The notes: generated by a model from the sequence alone, not told the origin. A stretch of 47,099 nt of DNA from a bacterium (GCA_021812945.1 JAKAMI010000004.1:1-47099), one strand, 5' to 3'; numbered from the stretch's first letter, positions 22,850-31,648 are shown. Program-made: numbers and translations.

Positions 22850-24049
22850 ATGAACGAATTACTTACCAATATCGGCAAACCAACCTCGATCTGGCTGGAT
22901 ACCACGCCGGAAACCGATTATCCGGAGCTGGCTGCTGATCTTGAAGTTGACATCGCAATTGTCGGCGGGGGAATCGCCGGGCTGCTTACCGCGTATTACC
23001 TGCAAAAATCAAGCCACAAAGTTGCAATCTTGGAAGCGGATCGGATAGTCAAGGGCACGACCGGTTTTACCACGGCCAAGATCACCTCCGGTCACGGACT
23101 GAAATATCAGACATTAGTAAAAAAACTGGGGCAAGGCAAAGCGCAAATCTATGCTTTAGCCAACCAGCAGGCGGTCGAGGGCTGGGCTGCTCTCGTCGAA
23201 GAGTTAAAAATCGATTGCGACTTTGTACGCCAGCCCGCTTACTCTTATGCCGCCGGTAAAGATTGGACCGATATTGTCAAGAAAGAAGTTGAGGCGGCCA
23301 AGAGCCTAGGTCTACCGGTCGGTTTTGTCGAAAGAGCCCCGGTATCATTTAAAAATTACGGTGCGATAAAATACGAAAATCAGGCGCAGTTTCACCCGCG
23401 AAAGTTTCTTTTGGCTTTATCAAAAATTATGATCGACCGAGGTGGATTAATCTTTGAAAACTCAGCGGTCGGCGAGGTTTTAGAGAATCAGAAAAGATTG
23501 GTGACGAAGAACGGAAGTATTAAGGCGAAAAAAATCATTATTGCCACCAATTATCCCATTTTTGATCCCGCAGATATTTTTAAAGAATTAAAGGCTCATC
23601 AATCCTACACTTTGGGGGTCACTATCGGCGGAAAAATGGCCGAGGGGATGTTCATTGGTTTTGAAGAAAAAAACTTTCACTCTTTCCGTTCCCAAGCTTG
23701 GAGAAAGGGGAAAGAAATCTTGCTGGTCGGCGGTGAAGCGGTCTTGGACGACGATCTATTATCAACGGATGAGCATTACGCGAGACTGGCAAAGTGGGCC
23801 AGAGAACATTTCGATATTAAGTCAATAGAATATCACTGGACCACCAGCGACTCGGAAACTCCGGACGAAGTGCCGGTGATCGGCCGGTTGATCCCCGAGA
23901 GCGACGACTTTTTCGTTGTCACCGGCTTTGTCGGCTGGGGGATGACCCATTCCTGGGTCGCGGCTCAAATATTAAACAGTGAAATATTGGGCCGGCCGCA
24001 TCCTTGGAGCCGGCTTTACTCGGCGGAGAGAATCAAAAAGCATGACTAA
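22850..24049 (+). CDS. FAD-dependent oxidoreductase (DAO/DadA-like)
   Basis: 399 aa. N-terminal dinucleotide-binding motif VDIAIVGGGIAGLLTAYYLQ with the following acidic residue (AILEAD), the GFTTAKITSGHG motif of glycine-oxidase/DadA-like enzymes, and a C-terminal VVTGFVGWGMTHS that closes on FAD. Relatives in Firmicutes (YhfW type) carry a C-terminal Rieske domain in the same chain. Here the chain ends near LYSAERIKKHD, and a Rieske protein is encoded separately 137 bases downstream with repeats in between. It probably oxidises an amine or amino acid and passes electrons to the Rieske centre, which is inference. Confidence 0.88.
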   Translation: MNELLTNIGKPTSIWLDTTPETDYPELAADLEVDIAIVGGGIAGLLTAYYLQKSSHKVAILEADRIVKGTTGFTTAKITSGHGLKYQTLVKKLGQGKAQIYALANQQAVEGWAALVEELKIDCDFVRQPAYSYAAGKDWTDIVKKEVEAAKSLGLPVGFVERAPVSFKNYGAIKYENQAQFHPRKFLLALSKIMIDRGGLIFENSAVGEVLENQKRLVTKNGSIKAKKIIIATNYPIFDPADIFKELKAHQSYTLGVTIGGKMAEGMFIGFEEKNFHSFRSQAWRKGKEILLVGGEAVLDDDLLSTDEHYARLAKWAREHFDIKSIEYHWTTSDSETPDEVPVIGRLIPESDDFFVVTGFVGWGMTHSWVAAQILNSEILGRPHPWSRLYSAERIKKHD

Positions 24050-24061
24050 TATTATTATCAT

Positions 24062-24128
24062 GTCATCCTGAACATGGTTCAGGATCCTACTCTTCGAAAT
24101 AGAGATCCCGAAACGAGTTCGGGATGAC
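24062..24128. repeat. Two dispersed palindromes between the FAD enzyme and Rieske genes
   Basis: GTCATCCTGAACATGGTTCAGG and a GATCCCGAAACGAGTTCGGG copy, both in the family found inside the histidine-kinase gene. Confidence 0.8.
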
Positions 24129-24185
24129 AAGAAGAATAGGCGAATGATAAAAAGGGGCTAAATATTTTATTAAGAGGAGATCAAA

Positions 24186-24455
24186 ATGTCAGAGATTGAA
24201 CCATGGAAAAACGGCCAAGCCGGAGTTGTCATCATCGACCACAAAAAAACCGCCGTGTATAAGGACGAGGCGGGACAGGTTCATGCCGTTTCAGCCATCT
24301 GTACGCACATGGGCTGCACCATCGGCTGGAACGCAGACGAGCGAACTTGGGATTGCCCCTGCCACGGGTCCCGTTATAGCATCGAGGGCAAGGTGCTTCG
24401 CGGCCCGGCCAAAAAAGACCTGGAACGGGTCGAGATTGATTATCTTAAAAAATAG
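24186..24455 (+). CDS. Stand-alone Rieske [2Fe-2S] protein
   Basis: 89 aa, only the Rieske domain. Ligand motifs are CTHMGC and CPCHGSRY (two Cys, two His), 18 residues apart, in the high-potential arrangement with the Ser/Tyr that tune the cluster. AGAGGAG precedes the ATG. There is no signal peptide or anchor, so it is cytoplasmic. It is very like the C-terminal domain of YhfW-type oxidoreductases, and the gene upstream is the matching flavoprotein, so the two likely work together. Its last 16 bases overlap a convergent membrane-protein gene. Confidence 0.93.
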   Translation: MSEIEPWKNGQAGVVIIDHKKTAVYKDEAGQVHAVSAICTHMGCTIGWNADERTWDCPCHGSRYSIEGKVLRGPAKKDLERVEIDYLKK

Positions 24456-24649
24456 AGCTCAAAGCCGTAAAATCCGTGGATCAATACCACTATCAAAAGA
24501 GCGATCCAAACAACCCTGGTGTGAACCCAAAAAGGCAATTTTAGGATGCGGGTTCCGATACTGATCTGAAGAAGCAACAAAAAAAGCGCCAGAAATCCGA
24601 GCCAGATGTTGAGTGGCTTATTGAAAATTATCGGGTCTGGCAGAATCAT
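24440..24649 (-). CDS. 69-aa two-helix membrane protein, possible redox partner
   Basis: Two hydrophobic helices (about 15-35 and 45-63) joined by ILKLPFWVHTRVVW. His residues near both ends of helix 2 (VHTR, LIHGF) could bind haem or a metal, as in small cytochrome-b-like pieces, but this is only suggestive. It follows the cupredoxin gene by 20 bases on the same strand and overlaps the end of the Rieske gene tail to tail. An electron-transfer role is inferred from those neighbours. Confidence 0.55.
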   Translation of the reverse strand: MILPDPIIFNKPLNIWLGFLALFLLLLQISIGTRILKLPFWVHTRVVWIALLIVVLIHGFYGFELYFLR

Positions 24650-24669
24650 ATTATTGGTTTGGATTAAGA

Positions 24670-25044
24670 CTATCGGATGGTTATGGTGCCCTTCATGCTG
24701 GGATGGATTCTACAGTGATAGCTGTATGTCCCGGGTTCGGTGATTGTGATGGTGGCGGTTTGTCCGGCGCTGACGGCTTGGTCGAACTTGCCGTTGTCCG
24801 CAGTCACGGTGTGGTTCGCGCCATCGTTGTTAGTGAAGGTGATGGGAGTGCCCGCATTGATCGCAATATTGTTCGGATTGAAAGCAAAGTTGCTGATGGT
24901 CACGGAATTGGTCTCTGCCGGAGCTTGAGTCGAGCTTTTGGAATTACCGGACGAATTACTCGAACCGCCATAACCGCCTTTGATCAGAAAATAACCGGCT
25001 ACGGCCAACACGGCCACTATCACGACAATTATTATAGTTTTCAT
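24670..25044 (-). CDS. Membrane-anchored cupredoxin (plastocyanin-like)
   Basis: 124 aa. An N-terminal helix (IIIVVIVAVLAVAGYFLI) anchors or exports it, followed by a Ser/Gly linker. The copper domain shows NFAFNPNNIAINAGTPITFTNNDGANHTV (first His) and YHCRIHPSMKG (Cys, His, Met), a complete type 1 site. It would shuttle electrons outside the membrane. In a genome this small it may be a lone carrier for a short chain with the neighbouring membrane protein. The site is not degenerate. Confidence 0.93.
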   Translation of the reverse strand: MKTIIIVVIVAVLAVAGYFLIKGGYGGSSNSSGNSKSSTQAPAETNSVTISNFAFNPNNIAINAGTPITFTNNDGANHTVTADNGKFDQAVSAGQTATITITEPGTYSYHCRIHPSMKGTITIR

Positions 25045-25108
25045 CTTCGCACCTATTTAATGATTACTACAACCATAGCAGAAAAGGCGATTAAGCAAAA
25101 ATTAGGAT

Positions 25109-25624
25109 TTATATTTCGATCCAATAACGTTTTTTGTTAGGCAGATTATTGCTCTGGACAAAAATATTTTCCAAGACGCCGCCGTTTTTTTCAATGATTT
25201 TGGCCGAGCCGATGTTTTCTTCATCGCAAGTAATCAAAACCCGGCTGAGTCCAAGTTTTTTAGCTTCTATGAGCGCCAACTTCAGGATCAAGGTTCCATA
25301 GCCCTTACGACGCTCGCTTGGTCTGATATGGTAACCGATGTGCCCGCCAACATCTAGAAGGTTTTGATTTAAGCGATGGCGGATATTGGTGGTGCCGAGA
25401 TATTTGTCTTTCTCAACCAGCCAAAAATCACTGGCAGGGACAAAGCCTTCGGGTAAGTTTCGACCAAGTTCATGGTCGGTACGCTCGTTTAAATAGGCCT
25501 CGAAACCAGCTGCATCCACTTCGGGAAGATGCTGGTATTTGTAAGTCTTATCGTCTATAAATTCACGACGCGCTTCAAGAAAAGATTCTTTATACTTAGC
25601 TGAGGGTTTAGCTAGTTGCGGCAA
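25109..25624 (-). CDS. GNAT-family N-acetyltransferase
   Basis: 171 aa. The acetyl-CoA motif A is IRPSERRKGYGTLILKLALIEAKKLGL (R-x-x-G-x-G/A type), followed by RVLITCDEENIGSAKIIEKNGG, the motif B of RimJ/RimL-like enzymes. The substrate, a protein N-terminus, amino acid or aminoglycoside, is not predictable. It uses a TTG start (25624) with AAGGAA five bases upstream. It is separated from its neighbours by short gaps. Confidence 0.9.
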   Translation of the reverse strand: MPQLAKPSAKYKESFLEARREFIDDKTYKYQHLPEVDAAGFEAYLNERTDHELGRNLPEGFVPASDFWLVEKDKYLGTTNIRHRLNQNLLDVGGHIGYHIRPSERRKGYGTLILKLALIEAKKLGLSRVLITCDEENIGSAKIIEKNGGVLENIFVQSNNLPNKKRYWIEI

Positions 25625-25674
25625 GAAATTTCCTTTGGAGGTAAATAATTAATAATAATGAAACCGAAGGGCGG

Positions 25675-25995
25675 TCAGCCGTCTTTTCTGTCGTCTAAAA
25701 AGTTGACCGCAGCCTCGATAAAATACGCCAGAAAAGCATAAACTATCAGGGCAAAAATGGCCGAGAATTCGACGACAAAGTAACCGTCGAGGACCGGAGC
25801 CGGAAAGATGCCGGCAAACGGGGAAAGCAGGGGCTTGGTGGTTTCGTAAACCCAAGTGACAAACGAAGCTTGAGTGCTGGCACCAAAGAGTTTCAAAATG
25901 ATCCGGAGTCCGATGAGTGTCTCGACAAAACCCAAGGCGAGGTTAGTGATGAATAGTAAATACTGAGCGATGCTTGGCAGTTTAAGACTTTTCAT
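25675..25995 (-). CDS. YggT-family membrane protein
   Basis: 106 aa with helices near 10-32 and 73-94. The YggT-like sequence LRIILKLFGAS ... FVTWVYETTKPLLSPFAGIFP lies between. In bacteria YggT proteins are small inner-membrane proteins linked to cell shape and osmotic behaviour, with no known enzymatic role. AAAGGAA precedes the start. The last residues are charged. Confidence 0.7.
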   Translation of the reverse strand: MKSLKLPSIAQYLLFITNLALGFVETLIGLRIILKLFGASTQASFVTWVYETTKPLLSPFAGIFPAPVLDGYFVVEFSAIFALIVYAFLAYFIEAAVNFLDDRKDG

Positions 25996-26130
25996 AATAT
26001 TCCTTTCATCCTAAACTTAACATTTTTTTCGATTGTGTCAAGTAGTGCAGGCTCGGAAAGCGGGAACCGGACCGAACCGCTACCCCTTTGTATTTTAACG
26101 GTTTCGGTCCGGATTTTCTCATCGTTTCGG

Positions 26131-26328
26131 TTAGATTCCGGCCCGGTGGAGAAGATTGAGGAAAAGGCCGATGGAAAGCAGGGTGAGCGCAAACCAGATA
26201 GCGAGTCCTACCGGTGAGCCCCATTCATCCCATCTATGCCTTCGCGGTTTCCACCAGACGTCCGGAGTTTCCAAGAGCTTCTTTTGCGTGGCTTCGTCAA
26301 AAGCCTCTTTGAACTCTTTTTTGTCCAT
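26131..26328 (-). CDS. 65-aa small membrane protein
   Basis: A charged cytoplasmic head (MDKKEFKEAFDEATQKKL), a Trp/Arg-rich patch (WWKPRRHRWDEW) and one helix (PVGLAIWFALTLLSIGLFLNLL). The aromatic-basic patch before the helix looks like a membrane-interface segment. No family is recognised. No strong ribosome site is visible, so the call rests on the clear topology and codon character. The short overlapping ORFs in other frames (25992-26224) are not protein-like. Confidence 0.5.
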   Translation of the reverse strand: MDKKEFKEAFDEATQKKLLETPDVWWKPRRHRWDEWGSPVGLAIWFALTLLSIGLFLNLLHRAGI

Positions 26329-26532
26329 AGTTATTCCGTGAAGTTAGGTTAATAAAACCATCCAATTCGACTCCGCCATCCGGCGGATTGGACAGTTTGG
26401 GGCCCTTGATTTTCGGTTGGACTCTTGTATTTGTCCCAAGGGTAGGACAAGAGTGTCTAAACCAACAATTTAAAATATAATGGATTTTTTCCCAAGTGTA
26501 AATGGTTTTTCGACCAAAGTCTTTTTGAACGT

Positions 26533-27120
26533 CTATAACAACTTTTTATAAACATAAACGGAGGCTAACCAGACTATTGGCGTAGCGACAAAAATGCCGA
26601 CACCCAGACAAATCACGCCCAAAATAAATACTCCAAAAGAAACGATCCCGAAGCCCAAAAGAGCCATTTTTACTCCGGAAGTCATCTTGGCGCTTTGTCT
26701 CATTGCTTCCATAACGCCCATATCCTTATCGACAATCAAGTTGATCGTCATACTGTACTTCAGCGCCCAGTAGATTCCGGGGATTATTAGTAAAATAAAA
26801 CCGGCAGCAACGATCAGACCTACCAAAATTGACCCGCCGGCTATCGACCAAATGTATTTGGACTGGCTAAAAAGTTTTCTAAGCGGCAATTTCTTCTCGT
26901 CATGGTCGTAGTAGTTAAATAAAATTTTTAGGTATCCGGCAATCAGCCAGGCCGAGACGAATATTCCAACCAGCCCTAGCGCCGGATTGATCTCGCTGCT
27001 GAAGATACTTTTTATTCCGATCACTAAAATGGCCAAAACCACAAAGTACCAGAAATTTTTCTTGATCCCTTGCCAGCCGTAGCCAAACGCCTTCCCGATC
27101 TCCACTCTTTTTGTTGCCAT
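26533..27120 (-). CDS. DUF975-like polytopic membrane protein
   Basis: 195 aa with four to five helices. The LLIIPGIYWALKYSMTINLIVDKDMGVMEAMRQSAKMTSG segment, with a conserved Pro-Gly turn followed by a DKxxxxxEAMxxSxxxxxG helix, is the hallmark of DUF975 and related glycerophosphodiesterase-membrane-like domains. AAAGGAG lies six bases before the ATG. Function is unknown in the family. A 22-aa ORF with an equally good ribosome site sits 32 bases upstream on the same strand. Confidence 0.75.
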   Translation of the reverse strand: MATKRVEIGKAFGYGWQGIKKNFWYFVVLAILVIGIKSIFSSEINPALGLVGIFVSAWLIAGYLKILFNYYDHDEKKLPLRKLFSQSKYIWSIAGGSILVGLIVAAGFILLIIPGIYWALKYSMTINLIVDKDMGVMEAMRQSAKMTSGVKMALLGFGIVSFGVFILGVICLGVGIFVATPIVWLASVYVYKKLL

Positions 27121-27152
27121 TTTTTGCTCCTTTGATTAGTTATTTGTTGAAT

Positions 27153-27221
27153 CTAAATCAAACTCTCGACAAATTCAGGGATTATTGCAGTTCCATCGAT
27201 AATTGTTACTTTCATATTCAT
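27153..27221 (-). CDS. 22-aa ORF upstream of the DUF975-like gene
   Basis: Below the track limit. MNMKVTIIDGTAIIPEFV... ends after 22 residues. AAAGGAG stands four bases before the ATG. It could be a leader peptide, a microprotein, or the surviving N-terminus of a broken gene, since it looks like the first strand and turn of a folded protein. The same strand order and short gap to the membrane-protein gene suggest one transcript. Confidence 0.4.
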   Translation of the reverse strand: MNMKVTIIDGTAIIPEFVESLI

Positions 27222-27335
27222 AATACTCCTTTAACATACCCAATCCATCTTGACAAGGACGTGGAATATCTATATATTTAGTGTTGAATTAATCTCCGGC
27301 CCGAGGTTTATATACCTCACTTGCGGGAGATTTTT

Positions 27336-27743
27336 TCATTCCTCCGGGAAAACCGAAATAAAATCTTTTCGTCCTTTGCCGTTTTCTTTTATCTGAACGT
27401 AGAACAGCTCTCCATTCTTGGTTACTCCCCCGAAGCGGTGAACAATATTCTTTTTATTATTGGGATCGGGTTTTGAGATAGGTCTGTAGTGAGAATTTTG
27501 AATGAGTTCAAACGCACAGGAAAGTAATTTCAATCTTCGTAGGCGATCGCGTGAAGTTTTTTGGTTAAGGTGCTCCCAAAACAAATTAATAAAAATCTTA
27601 TCTTTTTTGAAGTAGGGAGATCTCAAATAATTAGTCCTTTTTGACCTCTTTTCGATTTCATGAAAAGCTTTGCGAGCCTTTTTTATAATCTCTTTGTAAC
27701 TCGTGCCTGTCAATTTGCTAGTTTTGGTTTTGTAGAGGACCAT
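27336..27743 (-). CDS. Hypothetical basic protein, possible nuclease-like C-terminus
   Basis: 135 aa, strongly basic. The N-terminal half is helical; the C-terminal end, IVHRFGGVTKNGELFYVQIKENGKGRKDFISVFP, has the look of small RNase-like domains of the barnase/EndoU/ColicinE5-RelE group (His, Gly-x-Thr, Lys, Ser-Val-Phe-Pro). This is a resemblance by eye, not a match. No antitoxin gene lies beside it, which argues against a simple toxin-antitoxin pair. Function is unassigned. Confidence 0.5.
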   Translation of the reverse strand: MVLYKTKTSKLTGTSYKEIIKKARKAFHEIEKRSKRTNYLRSPYFKKDKIFINLFWEHLNQKTSRDRLRRLKLLSCAFELIQNSHYRPISKPDPNNKKNIVHRFGGVTKNGELFYVQIKENGKGRKDFISVFPEE

Positions 27744-27780
27744 CTTTTAAAAATTTATCGCAAGAATCTGTTTTACGTGT

Positions 27781-28491
27781 TTATTTCTTCCCCGTTGTGA
27801 TCTTTCTCATCGTCTCGCGGTAGGCGATGGCCGGGAGGGAAGCTATATTATCCTCTAAATATTGTAGCACTTCCTTAGGGTTTCGCCTTGAAAGCGAGCG
27901 CAGAAGCCATGAAATAGCTTTGGTTATAAGTACCTTTTTTTCACTTTTTCGCTTGTCGATAGTTCGGTAGGCCAGTTTTCGAAGTTTAGGATCACTCGAT
28001 GTCGAACCGGGCTTCACTTGCAGAACCAGGCTGGCGCGGCGAAGCTGGATGTTTTGGTCGTTTGAAAATTTGATTATGGTTTTTTGCCACTCGTCTAAGC
28101 GGTCTAAAACCTCGTTTTCCCGAAAAAGCGACTGGCAGATCCCGTCGCACTCGGCCCAGCCGGAGGTAGGGCGGAGCCACCGCTCCAACATTTCAAAATC
28201 GATGTTTTCTCTTGTCTTAGCCGAGATAGCCAAAAGTTTGCCGGCGAAATTGACAAACTCGAAAGTATCGGACATTAAAAGTTCGTTCAGCGTTTCGACT
28301 ATCTGCTTGGAGGGAAGCGACTTGATATCTCTTAATGTCTGCCACAAGACCCTGTCGCGATCCGCTGACTTCACATTCAGAAACTTTCTTCTTGTCCCCA
28401 AATATTTCTTTACAAATTCCCGCTCTTTTTCCGTGCATGGCCGAGAGACTTTGGCGAGTTCGTTTTTAATACTGTTAGCGAGTTTGTGCAT
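27781..28491 (-). CDS. AlkD-like DNA alkylation repair protein
   Basis: 236 aa of helical HEAT-like repeats. Features of the AlkD family are WAECDGICQSLF, in place of the usual W-D-x-x-D-x-x-x, KTIIKFSNDQNIQLRRASLVLQV, the KKVLITKAISWLLRSLSRRNPKEVLQYLE stretch and AIAYRETMRKI. AlkD enzymes remove N3- and N7-alkylpurines without base flipping. It follows pyrB by 15 bases on the same strand. Sequence divergence leaves glycosylase activity uncertain. Confidence 0.8.
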   Translation of the reverse strand: MHKLANSIKNELAKVSRPCTEKEREFVKKYLGTRRKFLNVKSADRDRVLWQTLRDIKSLPSKQIVETLNELLMSDTFEFVNFAGKLLAISAKTRENIDFEMLERWLRPTSGWAECDGICQSLFRENEVLDRLDEWQKTIIKFSNDQNIQLRRASLVLQVKPGSTSSDPKLRKLAYRTIDKRKSEKKVLITKAISWLLRSLSRRNPKEVLQYLEDNIASLPAIAYRETMRKITTGKK

Positions 28492-28506
28492 TAGGATTAA
28501 GAATTT

Positions 28507-29481
28507 TCACACTCTGCCGGTTATTAAGGCAAGTTCGGCAGCCCGGGTCCAAATACCATTGGCGGCTTGTCTAAATATGGCCAGAGGTTTGTATTTTTCC
28601 GGTTCGATTCGTAACTCATCGACCCGTGGTAGGGGATGGAGAATGGTGATCCGGTCTTTCTCGGCTCGTTGTTTGTTCGCATACTCGATCAAGTTCATAT
28701 CGACAAAGTAGGGCTCTCTTTCAGCCGCTCGTTGTTCTTCTTTGGTCATATATTCTTTCTGGACTCTGGTGCAGTAGAGTACGTCGCAGTTCTGGATTAT
28801 CTTGCGAACATCTGAGGTTTCGATCATCCTGACCTGACTTCGGTACTTCGCCAAAATCTCTTTGGGCATGCGCAAACCCTCTGGCGAGACTAAGTAGACG
28901 GTATTATTTGGCCATTTGGAGATCAGCGGCAAAAGAGAATGGACCGTCCGGCCGTTTTTTAGATCACCCATAAAACAAAAAGACAGGTTTTGTATTCGTC
29001 TCCGTTCATCTATTATCGTTTTTCCATCGAGAATGGCTTGGGTCGGATGCTGATCGGTACCCTGGCCTCCGGAAATGACCGGAGCAAGCGAGCCGCGAGC
29101 CAATTCGTCGACACTTTTCGGAATGGCGCTTCGACAAACTATGACATCGGCCAGGCCGGCGGAATCAGCCGTGCCCCCGACAACCCTACCCGTATCCAAA
29201 AAGGATTCGCCCTTGGCCAGACTACTGGTTTGACTGTCTGCGATAGAAATTACCTGTCCCCCAAGCCGGAGCATAGCCGATTCGAACGAAAGCCGAGTCC
29301 GGGTGGAGGGCTGGGCGAAGACCGTAGCTAGAACGAGTCCTTTCATAACCTGAAGGAGTGGCAAGCGGTCAGTCTTATAAAGTCGTTCGTATTCGGCCGC
29401 CTGATTCCAGATCTGTGTAATCTCTGTTTTAGATAGCTTCTCAATCCGCAGAATGTCTTTTCCGATCAATCGATTTTTCAT
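28507..29481 (-). CDS. pyrB: Aspartate carbamoyltransferase catalytic chain
   Basis: 324 aa. Joins carbamoyl phosphate to aspartate in pyrimidine synthesis. The carbamoyl-phosphate loop is PSTRTRLSFESAM, the mobile 80s-loop lysine lies in SSLAKGESF, the HPTQAILD helix and the C-terminal HPLPRVDEL aspartate-binding loop are intact. No pyrI regulatory chain is nearby. PyrC and PyrD are not in this window, but pyrF and pyrE are 15 kb away, so the pathway is scattered. It is apparently the first gene of a run with the AlkD-like gene. Confidence 0.95.
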   Translation of the reverse strand: MKNRLIGKDILRIEKLSKTEITQIWNQAAEYERLYKTDRLPLLQVMKGLVLATVFAQPSTRTRLSFESAMLRLGGQVISIADSQTSSLAKGESFLDTGRVVGGTADSAGLADVIVCRSAIPKSVDELARGSLAPVISGGQGTDQHPTQAILDGKTIIDERRRIQNLSFCFMGDLKNGRTVHSLLPLISKWPNNTVYLVSPEGLRMPKEILAKYRSQVRMIETSDVRKIIQNCDVLYCTRVQKEYMTKEEQRAAEREPYFVDMNLIEYANKQRAEKDRITILHPLPRVDELRIEPEKYKPLAIFRQAANGIWTRAAELALITGRV

Positions 29482-29622
29482 TTAGCTCGCTTTGGTTTCA
29501 TGTTTCTTTTGCTCATTTTAACACAAATCGATCTTGGAGAATAATTAAGGCGCTTTGATTTTATGACAGAAGTTTATCGTTCCTGAAAAATTGACGGCGA
29601 CTGGGACAAATGAAGATTCATT

Positions 29623-29631
29623 TGATATAAT
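29623..29631 (+). promoter_or_regulatory. Extended -10 promoter for the 651-aa secreted protein
   Basis: TGATATAAT (TG-N-TATAAT), with no good -35. The ATG is 52 bases downstream, behind a GGAGG ribosome site. Confidence 0.5.
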
Positions 29632-29683
29632 CAAAAAAAGATCGGATTATTTGTGCTAAGGGTTGAGATAACACGGAGGGATT

Positions 29684-31639
29684 ATGAGAAAGTGGCAGCT
29701 GGTTATACCAGTTTGCGTCGGTCTGGTTCTGCTCGGCGCCGGAGGGTATTTTGCTTACCAGAAATTTTTTAAGAAACACCCCGCGCCAGCGGTCGGGGAG
29801 ATCAAACCGGTAAATCCGACTTTTGATATGATTCACGGCAAGACCATACGCGCCACTGCCGCTTCCGGCGGCAGCGTTTCCATTTACGATGCGAACAAAG
29901 TCGGGACGCTGGTGGAAATCCCGGCGGGGGCTTTGGAGAAAGATGCCGAGATCAAAATCATCCCCATTAAAAAGACCGGAGGTGATATTTCCGGAGTAGC
30001 TATTTTTCCCGAAAACACCCGGTTCAAAAAACCGGTCGGTCTGACCTTTGACTATTCCTTAAGTTCATTCAAAAATGATAAAGCTCCGGAAAACGCCATG
30101 GGCACCGATATCAGGACCAGCGGCAGCTCTCATATCTATCGTTACAATACCGTCTCAACCAGCTTTGTGCCGCAACTGGTGAATCGCAGTACTGAAACCA
30201 AAAGGATGATTACCGCCGAGGTGATGTCGGGAGGGATTTACAACTATGTTCTAGACGATAAAAAGGAGGTTGACCGAGCGAATTATGCTTTGAGTTTTAA
30301 AGACCAGACGGTGCAAACTACGCTCGAAGCCGCCAACTCCTTGTTTGCCAATCACAAAACGGTCACGGGAGATGCAAAAAACCTTTTGAAGAGCGCCATC
30401 GTCCGCGTCAAAGCTAACAAAACCCCGGATATCCTGGAACTTAGCGCGGCTTTAGCGGCCGATAAATCTTTATCCAAACAGAGGTCTTTCCTAATCGAAC
30501 GCGCCCACGCGGATGCTTATGCCGGATATTTGGAGACCATCTGCAAGGATCCGTCAGTCGGTTTGGACCAGGTTCTTTCAGCCTGGAAAACCGCCCAGAT
30601 GGCAGGTTACAATTCAGCTTCGGAGAATTGCAAAACTCGCGTTCAAAACGATGTGGCCAAAAGAGTCAATGCGCTGCTGGACCAGCCGGACCCGAGCTAT
30701 GTCGATCTTCTGAAGGCCAGCCAAGACGTCGAACTGGTCGGTCTGGACGATAAATTTGATGCGGCCATTGCCAAAAAACGCCACGACAAAGCGGTTCGTG
30801 AAGCCCAAGAGCTTCTGAAAGACCCGAGCGTCGACCCCAGAATTATCGCGATAGCCCTGCAAAATATGCAACTTTTTGTTGATGACAAACCGGACCTGAC
30901 GCAAGCCTTGCAAGACAGGATGAATCAGGGGCTGAACACCGATGTGCAGAGAGTCTTAAGTGATCCAAACGCCACCAAACAAGATATCGAACGCGCTCTA
31001 GCTAAAAACGATTTTACCGGTGGCAACGAAGAAACCAAAAAGAAACTGGAAGACAAACTCAAAAACGCCAAAGACGGTCCGGACGCCAAAGTCGATGAAA
31101 CCGCCAACCAACAAGTCGAGGAAGAGATGCCGGCCTTTGACTGGGCTACCATTGGTGTGGCTTTTCTTAAAATGATGGGGGTCGAGGATTTTTCGGAGGC
31201 GGGGCTCAAGTCTTGGGCCGATCAAAAAGCGGCTGAGTTCGAAGAGTTGAAGGCTTATGTATTGGGGGTTTGTGCGTTCGACCAGGCCATGGGCGCCTCA
31301 ATAGATTGTGCCGGATATGAAAGCCAGCTAGATTCCGCTATTGACCAATTCAAAGACGGCATTGACGAGCAAGCCGAGAAGGTTGGCGCCATTCAAGCTC
31401 TTCCCGAAGATCAAGTGGATAACAGCTACGACGGCAACAACAACGAGAGCCTAACCGTGAGCTGTATTTCCAAAGAGGAGGCGGCCCAGATCGATCCGCA
31501 AGGTAAGCTTGGCTACACCGTCTGCCCGGATGAAACCGGCGCCAACGGAAGTCCGGCTGAGCCGGATTCCGGAGCAACTGACAACTCTTCTTCCGCTGAG
31601 TCCGCTTCCGGCGGCGCCTCGACAAACGAGGCTCCCTAG
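29684..31639 (+). CDS. Secreted/anchored helical protein with ZU5-like domain
   Basis: 651 aa. Signal anchor at residues about 7-26 after MRKWQ. A beta domain near residues 50-125 (GGSVSIYDANKVGTLVEIPAGALEKDAEIKI ... FPENTRFKKPVGLTFDYS) has the ZU5/self-cleaving-like pattern seen in surface proteins. Then about 350 mostly helical residues with repeated LLDQPDPSYVDLL / LLKDPSVDPRIIAIAL / VLSDPNATKQDIERAL units, each a short D-P-(S/N) turn followed by a helix. The acidic Ser/Gly-rich tail lacks a sortase motif. Paired Cys near the end may bond. Function unknown; extracytoplasmic. Confidence 0.65.
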   Translation: MRKWQLVIPVCVGLVLLGAGGYFAYQKFFKKHPAPAVGEIKPVNPTFDMIHGKTIRATAASGGSVSIYDANKVGTLVEIPAGALEKDAEIKIIPIKKTGGDISGVAIFPENTRFKKPVGLTFDYSLSSFKNDKAPENAMGTDIRTSGSSHIYRYNTVSTSFVPQLVNRSTETKRMITAEVMSGGIYNYVLDDKKEVDRANYALSFKDQTVQTTLEAANSLFANHKTVTGDAKNLLKSAIVRVKANKTPDILELSAALAADKSLSKQRSFLIERAHADAYAGYLETICKDPSVGLDQVLSAWKTAQMAGYNSASENCKTRVQNDVAKRVNALLDQPDPSYVDLLKASQDVELVGLDDKFDAAIAKKRHDKAVREAQELLKDPSVDPRIIAIALQNMQLFVDDKPDLTQALQDRMNQGLNTDVQRVLSDPNATKQDIERALAKNDFTGGNEETKKKLEDKLKNAKDGPDAKVDETANQQVEEEMPAFDWATIGVAFLKMMGVEDFSEAGLKSWADQKAAEFEELKAYVLGVCAFDQAMGASIDCAGYESQLDSAIDQFKDGIDEQAEKVGAIQALPEDQVDNSYDGNNNESLTVSCISKEEAAQIDPQGKLGYTVCPDETGANGSPAEPDSGATDNSSSAESASGGASTNEAP

Positions 31640-31648
31640 CTCGATTTT

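Noticed and set aside
27336-27743. Toxin-antitoxin pair
   Set aside because: A nuclease-like C-terminus is visible but no antitoxin-sized neighbour gene exists, so I keep it as hypothetical.
28049-28711. 220-aa plus-strand ORF
   Set aside because: It is antisense to the AlkD-like and pyrB genes, with low-complexity Ser/Lys translation and no ribosome site.
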